Both the position numbers and the translations under genes were made by a program. A stretch of DNA of 64,000 bases from Parvularcula sp039822105 (GTDB lineage Bacteria; Pseudomonadota; Alphaproteobacteria; Caulobacterales; Parvularculaceae), in assembly GCA_039822105.1 (NCBI GenBank), contig JBCBMW010000003.1, positions 186,001 through 250,000 on the forward strand. Direction: 5' to 3'. This document shows, piece after piece, positions 9,019-20,429 of the stretch; position 1 is the first letter of the stretch; each line of letters starts with the position of its first letter. The notes under the pieces were generated by a model. That model searched no databases. It was not told the DNA's origin and saw nothing but the letters and a program-made list of their open reading frames with translations.

Positions 9019-9033
9019 TGGTCGTACCGACCA
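9019..9033. promoter_or_regulatory. Candidate operator between porin and acs
   Basis: A perfect inverted repeat, TGGTCG TAC CGACCA, lies about midway in the region separating the divergent porin and acs genes. A LuxR-type response regulator is encoded just downstream of acs, and such regulators bind short inverted repeats, so this is a candidate site for it. No direct evidence links them. Confidence 0.4.
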
Positions 9034-9099
9034 TGGTCTGATTGCTGGATCGCACTACCCAGCCGAAAAAGCCACCATCAGATATGGAGGCAACGCGGT

Positions 9100-11040
<1,941 letters not shown>

Positions 11041-11043
11041 TTC

Positions 11044-11673
11044 ATGCCGTCACCCATCCTCGTCGCTGACGACCATCCATTGTTCCGCGCCGCGCTTATC
11101 GGCGCGGTTCGGGACGCTGCGCCGGGACGTGAGGTGATTGAGCAAGAAACGCTCGGCGGAGCGATGAAGGTCCTCGAAGGAGAAACCGTGGGCCTTCTCA
11201 CGCTCGATCTTCATATGCCCGACAGCGAAGGTCTCGCGGGCCTGCTGCAGGTGCGAAGCCTTTATCCGGCCGTACCCGTCATTGTCGTTTCCGGTGATAC
11301 GGGGCCAGGAATCGCTGCGCGCGCGGCGTCCCTTGGTGCTGCAGGCTTTGTTCCGAAGTCATCTGACTTGCCAGACATCAGACGGGCGGTCGAAGCCGTG
11401 CTGGACGGTGAGACGTGGCTGCCCGAGGAAGCCGAGACCAGCGAAGAGGACGCAGCGCTTCAAACCCTCACGCCCGCTCAGCTCCGTGTTCTGATCTATG
11501 TGCGCGACGGCCTGCTGAACAAGCAAATCGCCTATGAGATGAGCATTTCGGAGGCCACGGTGAAAGCGCATATGACAGCCGTGATGCAAAAACTCCGTGT
11601 GAGAACGAGGACACAGGCCGCTCTGGTGGCCAAGTCCCTGGATATCAGTCCGTCTGAGCGGTCAGAAGACTGA
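11044..11673 (+). CDS. LuxR-type response regulator, CrbR/ErdR-like
   Basis: The 209-residue protein has an N-terminal receiver domain (VADDH acidic pocket, phosphoacceptor Asp55 in LDLHMPD, and a conserved KS in place of the usual KP context at VPKSS) and a C-terminal LuxR/FixJ helix-turn-helix (about 140-200; LTPAQLRVL, NKQIAYEM, VKAHMTAVMQKL). In Vibrio and Pseudomonas a regulator of this type, CrbR/ErdR, activates acs in response to the SLC5-linked kinase CrbS/MxtR. Here it begins 3 bp after acs and its stop overlaps the convergent kinase gene by 29 bp, which strongly supports that role. Regulation of acs by it is inferred, not seen. Confidence 0.9.
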   Translation: MPSPILVADDHPLFRAALIGAVRDAAPGREVIEQETLGGAMKVLEGETVGLLTLDLHMPDSEGLAGLLQVRSLYPAVPVIVVSGDTGPGIAARAASLGAAGFVPKSSDLPDIRRAVEAVLDGETWLPEEAETSEEDAALQTLTPAQLRVLIYVRDGLLNKQIAYEMSISEATVKAHMTAVMQKLRVRTRTQAALVAKSLDISPSERSED

Positions 11674-14600
11674 CAGACAAGGCGCGCAAAGCCGCTGGCT
11701 CCACCGGCTTTTGCAAAACCGGCGCGCCGTACATTTTCGTGATGTCATCCGTTACTGACGCAGGGCTTGCGGTGACGAACACGACCGGCCCCTCATAGCC
11801 TTTCTCCTCACGGAGGAATGTCAACACATCGAGCCCAGTCTCGCCATCGTCGAGCTGATAATCGAGGACGGTGAGATCGGGCTTCTCTCGACCATTTCGG
11901 TACGCGACCCGCAGGTCACCGAGTGATGGATAGACCTCGACCCTCGCTCCCCAACGCTCAAACCGCATACGGAGCGCGTCGAGCACTGGCCTGTCATTAT
12001 CGACACAGACCACAAGCGCGTCCTCCAGACCTCGCTTCGGCATGACCGTCGATGCCGGTTCTTCAGCTCGCCGCGCTATTCGGGGCACCGACACACGGAA
12101 CACCGTGCCGCGATCGAGCTCTGAGGTCACATCAATGTCATGACCAAGCAACTGAGCGACCCGGCTTACCGTTGCTAGACCAAGACCCGCGCCCTCGATA
12201 TCACGATCCCGCTTAAGACGCCTAAACTCTTCAAATAACTGAGGAATATCGTCTGTCGCAATGCCTCGGCCACTGTCGGCCACCTCAATGCTGAGCTCGC
12301 CTCCACGTCGCCGGACGCCAAGAACGACACCGCCATGATCTGTATACCGCAGCGCGTTGCTAATGAGGTTCTGAAGCGCCGAACGTAAGAGACCAGGGTC
12401 AGTCCTGGTTCTCTCAGTAGTCTTCGCCACACGGAGCGACAGCCCCTTCTCTTCTGCCAACGGCCTGAACTCGTCGGCGATGCCTGTCAGGTAAGGCCCA
12501 AGATCAAGGTCCTCGATCTGAGGATCGACACCCCCGGCTTCGAGCTTTGAGAGGTTCAGGAGTGACCGCAGCAAGGTATCCGCAGACACGATCGCGGTAC
12601 CGATTTTATGTGCGACATCGGAGAGGTGACCATCATCCGGCAGGTCGTCCTCAAGGCTCGACGCGAACAACCGCGCCGCGTTCAAGGGCTGGAGTACATC
12701 ATGGCTAGCCGCCGCTAGGAACCTGGTCTTGGACCGGTTCGCAGCCTCCGCCTCCTGACGCGCAGTGTCGAGATTCGCGTTCGCTCGCTCAAGCTCGGCA
12801 GTTCTTTGCGCCACCCGAGTCTCGAGACTTTTGTTGGCCTTCTCAAGCGCAGCCTGCGCCGCTCTGCGCACGGAGATATCCTGGTAGAAGGCGAAAAATC
12901 CGTCGACGGATCCGTCACTCGCCACCTGCGGCACGTAGGTCACTTGCCAGGTCACGGTACCACCGATTTCCTCCGGAGACAGCACAAAACGTTTGGTCTC
13001 GCCCTTGAGCACTCCGTCGATGGCTGTTTCGCGGTATTGATAAAGATCGCCAAATAGCTCCTCAAGACGGCGTCCCGTCAAGTCAGCGCCTTCGGCTTCC
13101 GCCATCGTCGCGAACGCTTTGTTGTGAAAGCGTAAGACGAGCGAGCGATCGCTGAAACCGATCGGGAACGGAATATTCTCCGTATAGAACCGTGTGGCCT
13201 GTTCACTTTCGGCCAAGGCGTTCTGGGTTTGACGGTACTCGGTGACGTCGGAAAACGACGTCACATAACCGCCCCCTGGAACCGGCCGTCCTTGAAGCCG
13301 GAGGATACGGCCATCGCGCAGCCTGGTCTCTTGGTTATGGGTCTTACCCTCAAGGAGAAACGACACCCGGCGCTGAACCTCCGATTCCGTCGCATGCGGT
13401 AGATTGTGGCGGAACAGCTCTTCGATCGGCAAACCCACTCGCAACAGGCTCTCAGGGTAATCGAAAAGCTCTGTGTAGGTCTTGTTCCACGCAGCGAGAC
13501 GGCCCTCGGAATCGATCACCGACACGCCTTCTGCAAGGTTTTCCAGCGTGGTGGCCAGGAGCTCTTGCCCGAACCGAAGCTCTCGCGACGCTTCGCCCAT
13601 GAGGACCATCACGACACCCGCTTCAATCCTACCCTTCGCCAACAAGCGGCCAACCAGAATGTGTGCGGAGGTGTTGCCGAGCACCCGGCTCAGCTTCGTC
13701 TCTGCTTCGGCAATCAACGTTGCGGGAGCCGGATCATCGGCGGCGAGGCGCGACTGGTGGCTGAGAAACGCCCTGGTCTCGCCCTCTCCAATGATCTGGA
13801 CCAGGAGTTCCTGGAGATCACCGATCGACACACGACCATCAGTGAGCAGAGTCGGGCTCATGGCCGCAAAACGTGCCGCGTCCTGCCGATCTTTCAGCCG
13901 CGGCGGTGAAGCCTGGCTCACAGCGGCAAGCGTGCTGCCGTTGAGAACAAAGGCAGCCACGGTTCCCCGGGTGAAATCGTCTGAGAAAAAGGGTAAGACA
14001 TTGGCGAGCCAAGGGCTGCCATCAACCATCGATCCTTCGAAAAAAGTCGGACCAAGGACGAACATGACCCACGCCAGGACACCTGCCGTCAACCCGGCAA
14101 GGGCGGCTTGCTCGGTCGCGCGCGGCACGAACAATGCGGCCAGCAGGAGCGGCGCGAACTGCGCAGCACCTGAGAACGAAACGACACCGAACGAGGCAAG
14201 CCCGGCATCCCGCGGTGCCATCAGTGCAAAGACGGCCGCCGCCGCGATCACCAGGCATAGAGTAACGCGCCGGATGAGCAGCGCGTTGGCAAAGACATGC
14301 CCGCCCCCGCGCCGCGAGAGGACGGGAAGCACAAGGTCTGTGGCCACCATCGTGCTAAGCGCGACACCAGCAACGATGATCATACCGGACGCAGCCGCAA
14401 ACCCGCCGGCGAAAGCAATCAGTGCGACTGCGTTGAGCCCGAGCGCTTCGGGTATACGGAGGACAAAAAGATCAGGGGGTGAACCAGGAGCGACAACGCT
14501 CCCCGCTGCCACCACAGGCAAAACAAGGACAGCGAACAGAGCGAGATAAATGGCAACCAGCGGCGCGGCCTGGGCCACCTGACGCTCGGAACGCGCCTCA

Positions 14601-15361
14601 ACCACCGTCATGTGGAACTGCCGCGGCAGACACAAAACGGCGAATGCGGACAGCAAGGTGAGGACCACGAAACGGTCAAGACCAGCCGCCTGCTCCGGCG
14701 CAGGCAGAGCGACGGCCATGTCGTTGTTCGAAAGCGCGCTCCACGCGATCACTGCCACAAAGACAAAGGCCGCGAGCTTAAACAGGCTCTCAAACGCAAT
14801 GGCGCCAACGAGACCCTTGTTGGCCTTTGTGATGTCCCTGTTCCGTGTCCCGAAGACGAGCCCAAAGCCCATGAGGACGATACCAACACCGACCACCACC
14901 AGTGGCGAACCTGCGGCGCCAGATCCAGTGAGCTCAGCAAACGTGCTCGCGACCGCGATCAGTTGCAGTGCAATATAAGGAATGCTGACGATCAGCGCGG
15001 TGAACGTGACCAAAGCTGCGAGGCGAGCTGAACGGCCAAAACGGCGGGAGAGCAGGTCCGGCAGGGACGTCGCGCCATGCGCCTTCCCCAGCGCCACGGT
15101 CCGACGGATGAGGCCAAGCCCCAGGGTAAACGCCAAAATGGGGCCCAGATAGATCGGCAGGTAATCCCATCCCGACCGCGCCGCGGTGCCCACCGCGCCG
15201 TAAAAGGTCCAGGACGTGCAGTAAACGCCGATGGAGAGCGCCACGAACAAGCTCGCGATCCAACCATCCTTTGGCGCACGCCGCTGCGTCCACCACCCCA
15301 CCGCAAACAGCACGGCTGCATAACAGCCGAGCGATGCGACAAGCACGGACGCCGAGATCAC
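11645..15361 (-). CDS. SLC5-linked hybrid sensor histidine kinase, CrbS/MxtR-like
   Basis: The 1238-residue inner-membrane protein begins with about 13 membrane helices in residues 1-490 that form a sodium:solute symporter (SLC5) domain. Then follow a STAC-like linker, two PAS domains (about 600-840, including SVIDSEGRLAAWNKTY and a second with FYTENIPFPIG), a HisKA domain with phosphoacceptor His near residue 886 (SHDVLQPLN), an HATPase (NALRYTD, DSGRGI, GLGLATV), and a C-terminal receiver with Asp near 1165 (VLDYQLDDG). This order is that of CrbS/MxtR, sensors of the acetate switch. It lies between its presumed partner regulator and the acetate symporter. Its gene end overlaps that of the regulator. 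Confidence 0.93.
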   Translation of the reverse strand: MISASVLVASLGCYAAVLFAVGWWTQRRAPKDGWIASLFVALSIGVYCTSWTFYGAVGTAARSGWDYLPIYLGPILAFTLGLGLIRRTVALGKAHGATSLPDLLSRRFGRSARLAALVTFTALIVSIPYIALQLIAVASTFAELTGSGAAGSPLVVVGVGIVLMGFGLVFGTRNRDITKANKGLVGAIAFESLFKLAAFVFVAVIAWSALSNNDMAVALPAPEQAAGLDRFVVLTLLSAFAVLCLPRQFHMTVVEARSERQVAQAAPLVAIYLALFAVLVLPVVAAGSVVAPGSPPDLFVLRIPEALGLNAVALIAFAGGFAAASGMIIVAGVALSTMVATDLVLPVLSRRGGGHVFANALLIRRVTLCLVIAAAAVFALMAPRDAGLASFGVVSFSGAAQFAPLLLAALFVPRATEQAALAGLTAGVLAWVMFVLGPTFFEGSMVDGSPWLANVLPFFSDDFTRGTVAAFVLNGSTLAAVSQASPPRLKDRQDAARFAAMSPTLLTDGRVSIGDLQELLVQIIGEGETRAFLSHQSRLAADDPAPATLIAEAETKLSRVLGNTSAHILVGRLLAKGRIEAGVVMVLMGEASRELRFGQELLATTLENLAEGVSVIDSEGRLAAWNKTYTELFDYPESLLRVGLPIEELFRHNLPHATESEVQRRVSFLLEGKTHNQETRLRDGRILRLQGRPVPGGGYVTSFSDVTEYRQTQNALAESEQATRFYTENIPFPIGFSDRSLVLRFHNKAFATMAEAEGADLTGRRLEELFGDLYQYRETAIDGVLKGETKRFVLSPEEIGGTVTWQVTYVPQVASDGSVDGFFAFYQDISVRRAAQAALEKANKSLETRVAQRTAELERANANLDTARQEAEAANRSKTRFLAAASHDVLQPLNAARLFASSLEDDLPDDGHLSDVAHKIGTAIVSADTLLRSLLNLSKLEAGGVDPQIEDLDLGPYLTGIADEFRPLAEEKGLSLRVAKTTERTRTDPGLLRSALQNLISNALRYTDHGGVVLGVRRRGGELSIEVADSGRGIATDDIPQLFEEFRRLKRDRDIEGAGLGLATVSRVAQLLGHDIDVTSELDRGTVFRVSVPRIARRAEEPASTVMPKRGLEDALVVCVDNDRPVLDALRMRFERWGARVEVYPSLGDLRVAYRNGREKPDLTVLDYQLDDGETGLDVLTFLREEKGYEGPVVFVTASPASVTDDITKMYGAPVLQKPVEPAALRALSVSLLTAQTD

Positions 15362-15453
15362 GCTTCTGCTCCCTTGTATTCCATAGGCTTTTTATGGGGT
15401 CAGCGTCTCATGCGTCTGCCGATCACGCAAGCGTGAGGATCATGACAGCATGC

Positions 15454-15481
15454 AAAAAGGGCGACGTCCAAGACGCCGCCC
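15454..15481 (-). terminator. Rho-independent terminator after actP
   Basis: A GC-rich 10-bp stem (GGGCGACGTC pairing with GACGCCGCCC, one mismatch) with a 3-nt loop is followed on the minus strand by TTTTT. It lies 28 bp beyond the symporter stop, between it and the kinase gene. A T-rich run also follows on the plus strand. Confidence 0.7.
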
Positions 15482-15508
15482 TCTTCTTTTTGCCGCTCGT
15501 TTGGCCGT

Positions 15509-17287
15509 TTAGTGGGCGTGGGCTTCACCAGCACCGTGAGGCACGCGGATCCGCTCCACCATATCCCGAACGCTTTCCGGTGTTTTGGCGGTGAAGGCCA
15601 TCACGGTGAACGCCACCGCGAAGTTGATCACCATACCGATGGTACCGATACCCTCAGGCGAGATGCCGAAGAGCCAGTTGTCAGCGGTGTTCGGAATGTC
15701 ACCGAACCAACCGAACTTGAAGGCACCGATATAGGTCACCGTGAACAGAAGGCCTGCTGCCATACCGGCAATCGCACCCTCTTTGTTCATCTGCTTGGTA
15801 AAGATCCCCATCATGATCGCTGGGAAGAGCGAGCATGCGGCGAGGCCGAAGGCCAGCGCCACCACTTGGGCAACGAAGCCTGGAGGGTTGATGCCGAAGT
15901 AACCCGCCACCGTGATCGCCACCACAGCTGCACCGCGAGCGGCCCAGAGCTCCTGCGCATCGGTGATGTCAGGCTTGATGGTTTTCTTCAGAAGGTCATG
16001 GCTGACCGCTGCCGAGATCACCAAGAGAAGGCCAGCTGCCGTGGACAGTGCCGCAGCGATACCGCCTGCCGCCATGAGTGCAATGACCCATCCAGGAAGG
16101 TTCGCCATCTCTGGGTTCACCAGGACGAAGGTATCGCGGTCGACATAGACCTCATTGGCCGTCTCCGGATTGCCATTCGAGGTCAGCCGGTGGCCGTCCG
16201 CTGCCCGCTCACCGGTGAAGACCGGCTTGCCGACAAAGGCAGCACCTGCAGAGTACTGAATGACACCGTCGCCGTTCTTGTCATCCCAAGCGTAGAGGCC
16301 AATGTCCTCGTAGCTTTTGAAGTAGTCCGGCGTTTCCGTCGCGTAGGCCGTATCATTGGTCGTCCCCAGGAAGTTGAGGCGAGCAAAGGCACCCACGGCA
16401 GGAGCTGTGGTGTAGAGCAAGGCGATGAAGACAAGCGCATAGCCTGCCGATTTCCGAGCGTCCGAGACCTTCGGCACGGTGAAGAAGCGGACAATCACGT
16501 GCGGCAGACCCGCAGTGCCGACCATCAGCGCCATGGTGATCGCGAAGACGTCGATCGTCGACTTCGATCCGCCGGTATACGTCCCAAACCCGAGATCCAC
16601 GAGGGCTGTATCGAGCCTTTGTAGAACTGTCTGGCCCGTATCACCGATCTCAGCACCAAGACCAAGCTGCGGCACAGGGTTACCGGTCACCAGCATCGAG
16701 ATGAAGATGGCCGGAACGAGGTAGGCGAAGATCAAGACGCAGTACTGAGCGACCTGGGTGTAGGTGATGCCCTTCATACCGCCAAGGACAGCATAGAAGA
16801 AGACGACAGCCATACCGATGACCACGCCGGTGTTGATGTCGACATCAAGGAAGCGCGAGAAAACGACCCCCACACCGCGCATCTGGCCAGCAACGTAGGT
16901 GAAGCTGATCACGATCAAACAGATCACGGCCACGACGCGTGCGGTTTTCGAATAGTACCGCTCACCGATGAAATCGGGGACCGTGAACTGTCCGAACTTC
17001 CGCAGGTAAGGCGCAAGCAACAGCGCAAGAAGCACATAGCCGCCGGTCCAACCCATCAGGTAGACCGAGCCATCATAGCCCGCAAAAGCGATGATCCCCG
17101 CCATCGAAATGAACGAGGCTGCCGACATCCAGTCGGCTGCGGTGGCCATACCATTGGCAACCGGATGAACGCCGCCGCCAGCGACGTAGAACTCTTTGGT
17201 TGAACCAGCCCGGCTCCATACGGCGATGCCGATGTAAAGAGCAAAGCTCAGCCCAACGAAGATATAGGTGAGGAGTTGCGCACTCAT
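15509..17287 (-). CDS. actP: Cation:acetate symporter, large subunit (SLC5 family)
   Basis: This inner-membrane transporter brings in acetate (and related short carboxylates) with sodium or protons. The 592-residue protein has about 13 membrane helices and matches the solute:sodium symporter family of the VC_2705 type: SAASFISMAGIIAFAGYDG, GERYYSKTARVVAV, and GLPHVIVRFFTVP. An extended loop between helices around residues 300-380 (containing DDKNGDGVIQYSAGAAF) is characteristic of this subfamily and absent from E. coli ActP. Its ATG overlaps the stop of the small-subunit gene by 4 bp (ATGA), so the two are translated together. Its position beside acs and the CrbS-type kinase supports acetate as substrate. 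Confidence 0.92.
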   Translation of the reverse strand: MSAQLLTYIFVGLSFALYIGIAVWSRAGSTKEFYVAGGGVHPVANGMATAADWMSAASFISMAGIIAFAGYDGSVYLMGWTGGYVLLALLLAPYLRKFGQFTVPDFIGERYYSKTARVVAVICLIVISFTYVAGQMRGVGVVFSRFLDVDINTGVVIGMAVVFFYAVLGGMKGITYTQVAQYCVLIFAYLVPAIFISMLVTGNPVPQLGLGAEIGDTGQTVLQRLDTALVDLGFGTYTGGSKSTIDVFAITMALMVGTAGLPHVIVRFFTVPKVSDARKSAGYALVFIALLYTTAPAVGAFARLNFLGTTNDTAYATETPDYFKSYEDIGLYAWDDKNGDGVIQYSAGAAFVGKPVFTGERAADGHRLTSNGNPETANEVYVDRDTFVLVNPEMANLPGWVIALMAAGGIAAALSTAAGLLLVISAAVSHDLLKKTIKPDITDAQELWAARGAAVVAITVAGYFGINPPGFVAQVVALAFGLAACSLFPAIMMGIFTKQMNKEGAIAGMAAGLLFTVTYIGAFKFGWFGDIPNTADNWLFGISPEGIGTIGMVINFAVAFTVMAFTAKTPESVRDMVERIRVPHGAGEAHAH

Positions 17288-17604
17288 GACGTCACCTCAC
17301 TGTCATCGTCGTCATCAACGTCATGGGCTTGTTCGATCTTATGGATCGCCCGGGCGTAGTAGAAGATCAGTCCAATGAAGACATAGATCGCGCCCTGCTG
17401 GGCAAACCAAAAGCCCGCCGGCACCCCGAAGATCGAGACCTGGTCAAGCGTGTCGCGGAGGAGAATGCCGAAGCCAAAGCTGACCACGAACCATATCGTC
17501 AGTAGGCCTGCGAGAAGCCGGATGTTCTCCCCCCAATAGGTCCTCTTCGGAGGATCTGCGGCAGTCTCATCTGCCTTTGGTGGTGTTGTCATGGTTATGC
17601 TCAT
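17284..17604 (-). CDS. Symporter small subunit (DUF4212)
   Basis: This is a 106-residue membrane protein with two hydrophobic helices (about residues 27-50 and 63-85) and the DUF4212 pattern: YWGENIRLL, WFVVSFGFGILL, FGVPAGFWFAQQGAIYVF, and an acidic tail of repeated aspartates. In this transporter class the small subunit is encoded just upstream of the large subunit and the two are thought to work together. I chose the ATG at 17604, because GGAGG sits 7 nt upstream; the open frame continuing to 17835 has no such site and overlaps the divergent acyltransferase region. Its stop and the actP start share 4 bp. Confidence 0.92.
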   Translation of the reverse strand: MSITMTTPPKADETAADPPKRTYWGENIRLLAGLLTIWFVVSFGFGILLRDTLDQVSIFGVPAGFWFAQQGAIYVFIGLIFYYARAIHKIEQAHDVDDDDDSEVTS

Positions 17605-17803
17605 GGTTGTTCCTCCCGAGTGGCAAAGGACGGATGGGTCCACTACCGAACGTAAAGGAGGGGCGGTTCTGCAGGTAGAAGACCTTAGTCGAAGGCCGCG
17701 GCGCGCCGTCAAGAGCGCTGCTGCAGACGAGAAAGTCGGCGCTCTCTGCGCTTTTGCGCCACCGCCTCCTTTCCATGCCGCGCAACCCGGCCTACCAGTG
17801 CTG

Positions 17804-18403
17804 ATGTCTGAACTTCCCGGTACGCGCCCGCCCAAGGGCCCACTTTATGAGGCGCGTCGCGCAATCGCGCTCTGGTTGTTCGGACTGACCGGTTGGAAGG
17901 TCGAGGGTGCCGCGCCGCCCGAGGACAAGTTCGTCGTCATTGCTGCTCCGCACACTTCCAACTGGGACCTCCCCTTCATGCTCGGGGTGGCCTACAAATT
18001 CCGGGTGCGCCTTCACTGGATGGGCAAGGACACACTGTTCAAACCGCCCTTTGGTTGGCTGATGAAAGCACTTGGCGGGATCCCTGTTGACCGTTCGAAG
18101 AACAACAACGTCGTCACCCAGATGGTCGATATCTACAGCGCTGCCGATGATCTCGTGGTCGCAATCCCGCCTGAGGGAACGCGGGCAAAGGTCCGGATAT
18201 GGAAGACAGGGTTTTACAACATCGCCCACGGCGCGGGTGTACCGATTGCTTTTGGTTTTCTCGACTACAAAAGGAAAGTCGGCGGTATCGGCGGCATCTT
18301 TCGGACGACGGGTGACTACGACCAGGACCTTGAAGAGATCAAATCGTTCTACGCCCCGATCATCGCGAAACATGAAGAGCGGTACAAAGGCGAAAAGGAC
18401 TAA
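17804..18403 (+). CDS. 1-acylglycerol-3-phosphate acyltransferase-type (PlsC-like) acyltransferase
   Basis: The 199-residue protein has the acyltransferase HX4D motif as HTSNWD, the second block GIPVDRSKNN and the third block PEGTR, so it should transfer an acyl group from acyl-CoA or acyl-ACP to a lysophospholipid or similar acceptor at the inner membrane. It has no clear long membrane helix beyond a hydrophobic N-terminal stretch (IALWLFGLTG), as in short members of the family. The ATG at 17804 gives the family's usual start; an upstream open frame to 17591 runs across the divergent promoter region of the symporter and lacks conserved features. It converges on the methyltransferase gene. 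Confidence 0.88.
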   Translation: MSELPGTRPPKGPLYEARRAIALWLFGLTGWKVEGAAPPEDKFVVIAAPHTSNWDLPFMLGVAYKFRVRLHWMGKDTLFKPPFGWLMKALGGIPVDRSKNNNVVTQMVDIYSAADDLVVAIPPEGTRAKVRIWKTGFYNIAHGAGVPIAFGFLDYKRKVGGIGGIFRTTGDYDQDLEEIKSFYAPIIAKHEERYKGEKD

Positions 18404-19233
18404 GTCGTGCGCCCTATCCCTTTGAGAAGATTAAGGCTTGGCGACATCCTCGCCCTGGTGTTGGGCAGTCTCGAAATCGATGAAGAAATCGGCGTACGGA
18501 TCGGAAACGCTTCACCATAGGTCCGCGACAGTGCCAGCCGCCAGCCAGGAATAGACCTCACAAAGCGCGGCATGTCACGAATGGAAACGCCCCACGGCAT
18601 ACGCGGCGCGCGATAGTTGCGCGTGACATAGACGCCGTTCCGAGAAAACCGCGAGAACGTGCTGGGGATCGCATCAAAGAACAGCTCCGCCTGCGGAAAC
18701 CTTTTGACAATCATCGCAAGAAGGTCCCGCACCTGCTTCTCTTGCAGATACATGAGAAGCCCCGCGGCACTGATGAATGGCGTGGCATCCGCCGGCACGG
18801 CGTCGAGCCAGGCCTCATCAAGTGCCGAGCAGGACACAAGCGTTTGTCTCTCGCTCTCGGGAAGGAGCTTCTCCCTGACAGCGATCGCCTCGGGTAAGTC
18901 CACGCTGATCCAGCGCACACGGTCATCGCTGATCCGCCAGAACTGAGTCTCAAGCCCCTCACCCAGCGCCACAACCACAGGATTGCTGGGATGCTCAGCG
19001 ACATAGTCCTTGATGAGCTCATCGGAGAACCGGGCGCGGATCGCGAGAAACGGCGTGGGCACACCGAACTTCGAGAAAAACGGATAATTGATGCGCCGCA
19101 CAAGATCCGCTGAGAGGGGGTCGTCCAGGATGCCGTCGAGCCGACGTGTCTCGGCCGCGCGATTCCACAACGGCCAAAGCATGGTCTCCGGCACGCCCGT
19201 CAAGCCGGGGCGCATGCGTTCCGTCTTTGCCAA
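18400..19233 (-). CDS. LCM/TcmP-type SAM-dependent methyltransferase (C-terminus probably frameshifted)
   Basis: The 277-residue product resembles the leucine carboxyl methyltransferase / TcmP O-methyltransferase family: LDDPLSADLVRRINY, VVALGEGLETQFWR (SAM-binding motif I), RWISVDLPEAIAVRE, and SAAGLLMYLQE. The small-molecule acceptor is unknown. The last 32 residues are serine- and arginine-rich and unlike the family. A second frame on the same strand, entered by restoring one T in the TTT run at 18505-18507, reads SDPYADFFIDFETAQ then QGEDVAKP and stops at 18431. This looks far more protein-like, so I suspect a one-base deletion or sequencing error near 18505. As read, the stop overlaps the convergent acyltransferase by 4 bp; in the restored frame there is a normal gap. 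Confidence 0.8.
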   Translation of the reverse strand: MAKTERMRPGLTGVPETMLWPLWNRAAETRRLDGILDDPLSADLVRRINYPFFSKFGVPTPFLAIRARFSDELIKDYVAEHPSNPVVVALGEGLETQFWRISDDRVRWISVDLPEAIAVREKLLPESERQTLVSCSALDEAWLDAVPADATPFISAAGLLMYLQEKQVRDLLAMIVKRFPQAELFFDAIPSTFSRFSRNGVYVTRNYRAPRMPWGVSIRDMPRFVRSIPGWRLALSRTYGEAFPIRTPISSSISRLPNTRARMSPSLNLLKGIGRTT

Positions 19234-19380
19234 TGCCCTGCTCCGTTATACCACTTCGAAGGCCTAACTTGGTTCGTTTTGCGGTTCTTGGCCACTGACC
19301 CCGATCAGGAAACACAGTGCTGAGACTTTCTCTCCCCCGCTACTCCGCACTACACCATGGAGAACTAGGAGGAGACGTTG

Positions 19381-20409
19381 ATGACAGCCGAGATTTCCGA
19401 GCACGTTCTCACAACGGACAGGCACGAGACGTTCTACCTCGCCTGCGGGCCCGAGGACGGGCCTTTGGTGATCTTCTGCCATGGCTGGCCCGAGCTTTCG
19501 ATCACCTGGAGCAAGCAGCTTCAAGCATTGGGCGCGAGCGGAGTACGGGCGATCGCCCCCGATATGCGCGGCTATGGCCGATCGACAGTTCATCCCAACA
19601 AAGAAGACTACCGGATCGAAGAGATCGCTCGCGATATGATTGAGCTTCTCGACCATCTCGGTGCAGACAAAGCTGTTTGGGTCGGTCATGACCTCGGCGC
19701 GCCGGTGATGTGGTCGATCGCCCAGCACTTCCCTGAGCGATGTCACGGGATGGTTGGGGTCTGCGTCCCTTACCTGCCAGCGGGTCTGACGCTGGAGAAC
19801 CTGGTGAGCACCGTCGATCGCGAGCTCTATCCCGAAGATCAATTCCCAAACGGCCAGTGGGACTACATCGCGTTCTATCAAAGCCATTTCAACGACGCGA
19901 CCAAGGCGTTTGATGCCGACACACAAAGCACCGTACACGCGCTTTTCCGTGCTGGCGAAGCGCCCGTGATGACGATGCCGTCGTTCACCGCCTCGACCAT
20001 GGCGCGGGGCGGATTGTTCGGACCCAATGGTGCCGGCGCTCCGCGCTTTCCGCTCGATACGCGCGTCCTGTCCGAAGAGGAAGCGCAAGCCTATGCCGAT
20101 GCTCTCGGCCGGAACGGCTTCACCGCGCCAGACAGCTGGTACGTGAACCTCGCGGCGAATGCGGCCTATGCCGAGCAAGCCAAGGCGTGGTGGATGTTGC
20201 AGATGCCCGTCTTGTTCGTGCACGCAACATATGATCCGATTTGCGCGACAGCGAACCCGGCACTGGTCGCACCGATGCGCGAGCACTGTGCCGATCTCAC
20301 CGAAGAAACGATTGAGGCGGGGCACTGGGTCGCCCAGGAGACACCTGACGAACTTAACGCCGCTGTGATGACATGGCTCAAGGGCAAGCTGCCAGCCGTG
20401 TTCGGCTAG
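19381..20409 (+). CDS. Alpha/beta hydrolase, epoxide hydrolase-like
   Basis: The 342-residue protein has the alpha/beta-hydrolase fold with epoxide-hydrolase features: the oxyanion-hole motif HGWPE, the nucleophile elbow GHDLGA with an aspartate nucleophile, a cap domain in the middle (about 150-250), and the catalytic histidine in AGHWVAQE. Aspartate-nucleophile members hydrolyse epoxides or haloalkanes; the sequence does not say which. A strong ribosome binding site (AGGAGGAGA) precedes the ATG at 19381; the TTG one codon earlier is a worse start. It is convergent with the P450-reductase gene (20 bp between stops), and an epoxide hydrolase beside a fatty-acid oxygenase suggests a common substrate, which is inference. 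Confidence 0.86.
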   Translation: MTAEISEHVLTTDRHETFYLACGPEDGPLVIFCHGWPELSITWSKQLQALGASGVRAIAPDMRGYGRSTVHPNKEDYRIEEIARDMIELLDHLGADKAVWVGHDLGAPVMWSIAQHFPERCHGMVGVCVPYLPAGLTLENLVSTVDRELYPEDQFPNGQWDYIAFYQSHFNDATKAFDADTQSTVHALFRAGEAPVMTMPSFTASTMARGGLFGPNGAGAPRFPLDTRVLSEEEAQAYADALGRNGFTAPDSWYVNLAANAAYAEQAKAWWMLQMPVLFVHATYDPICATANPALVAPMREHCADLTEETIEAGHWVAQETPDELNAAVMTWLKGKLPAVFG

Positions 20410-20429
20410 CGCTCGCTTTCGTTTCGGGC

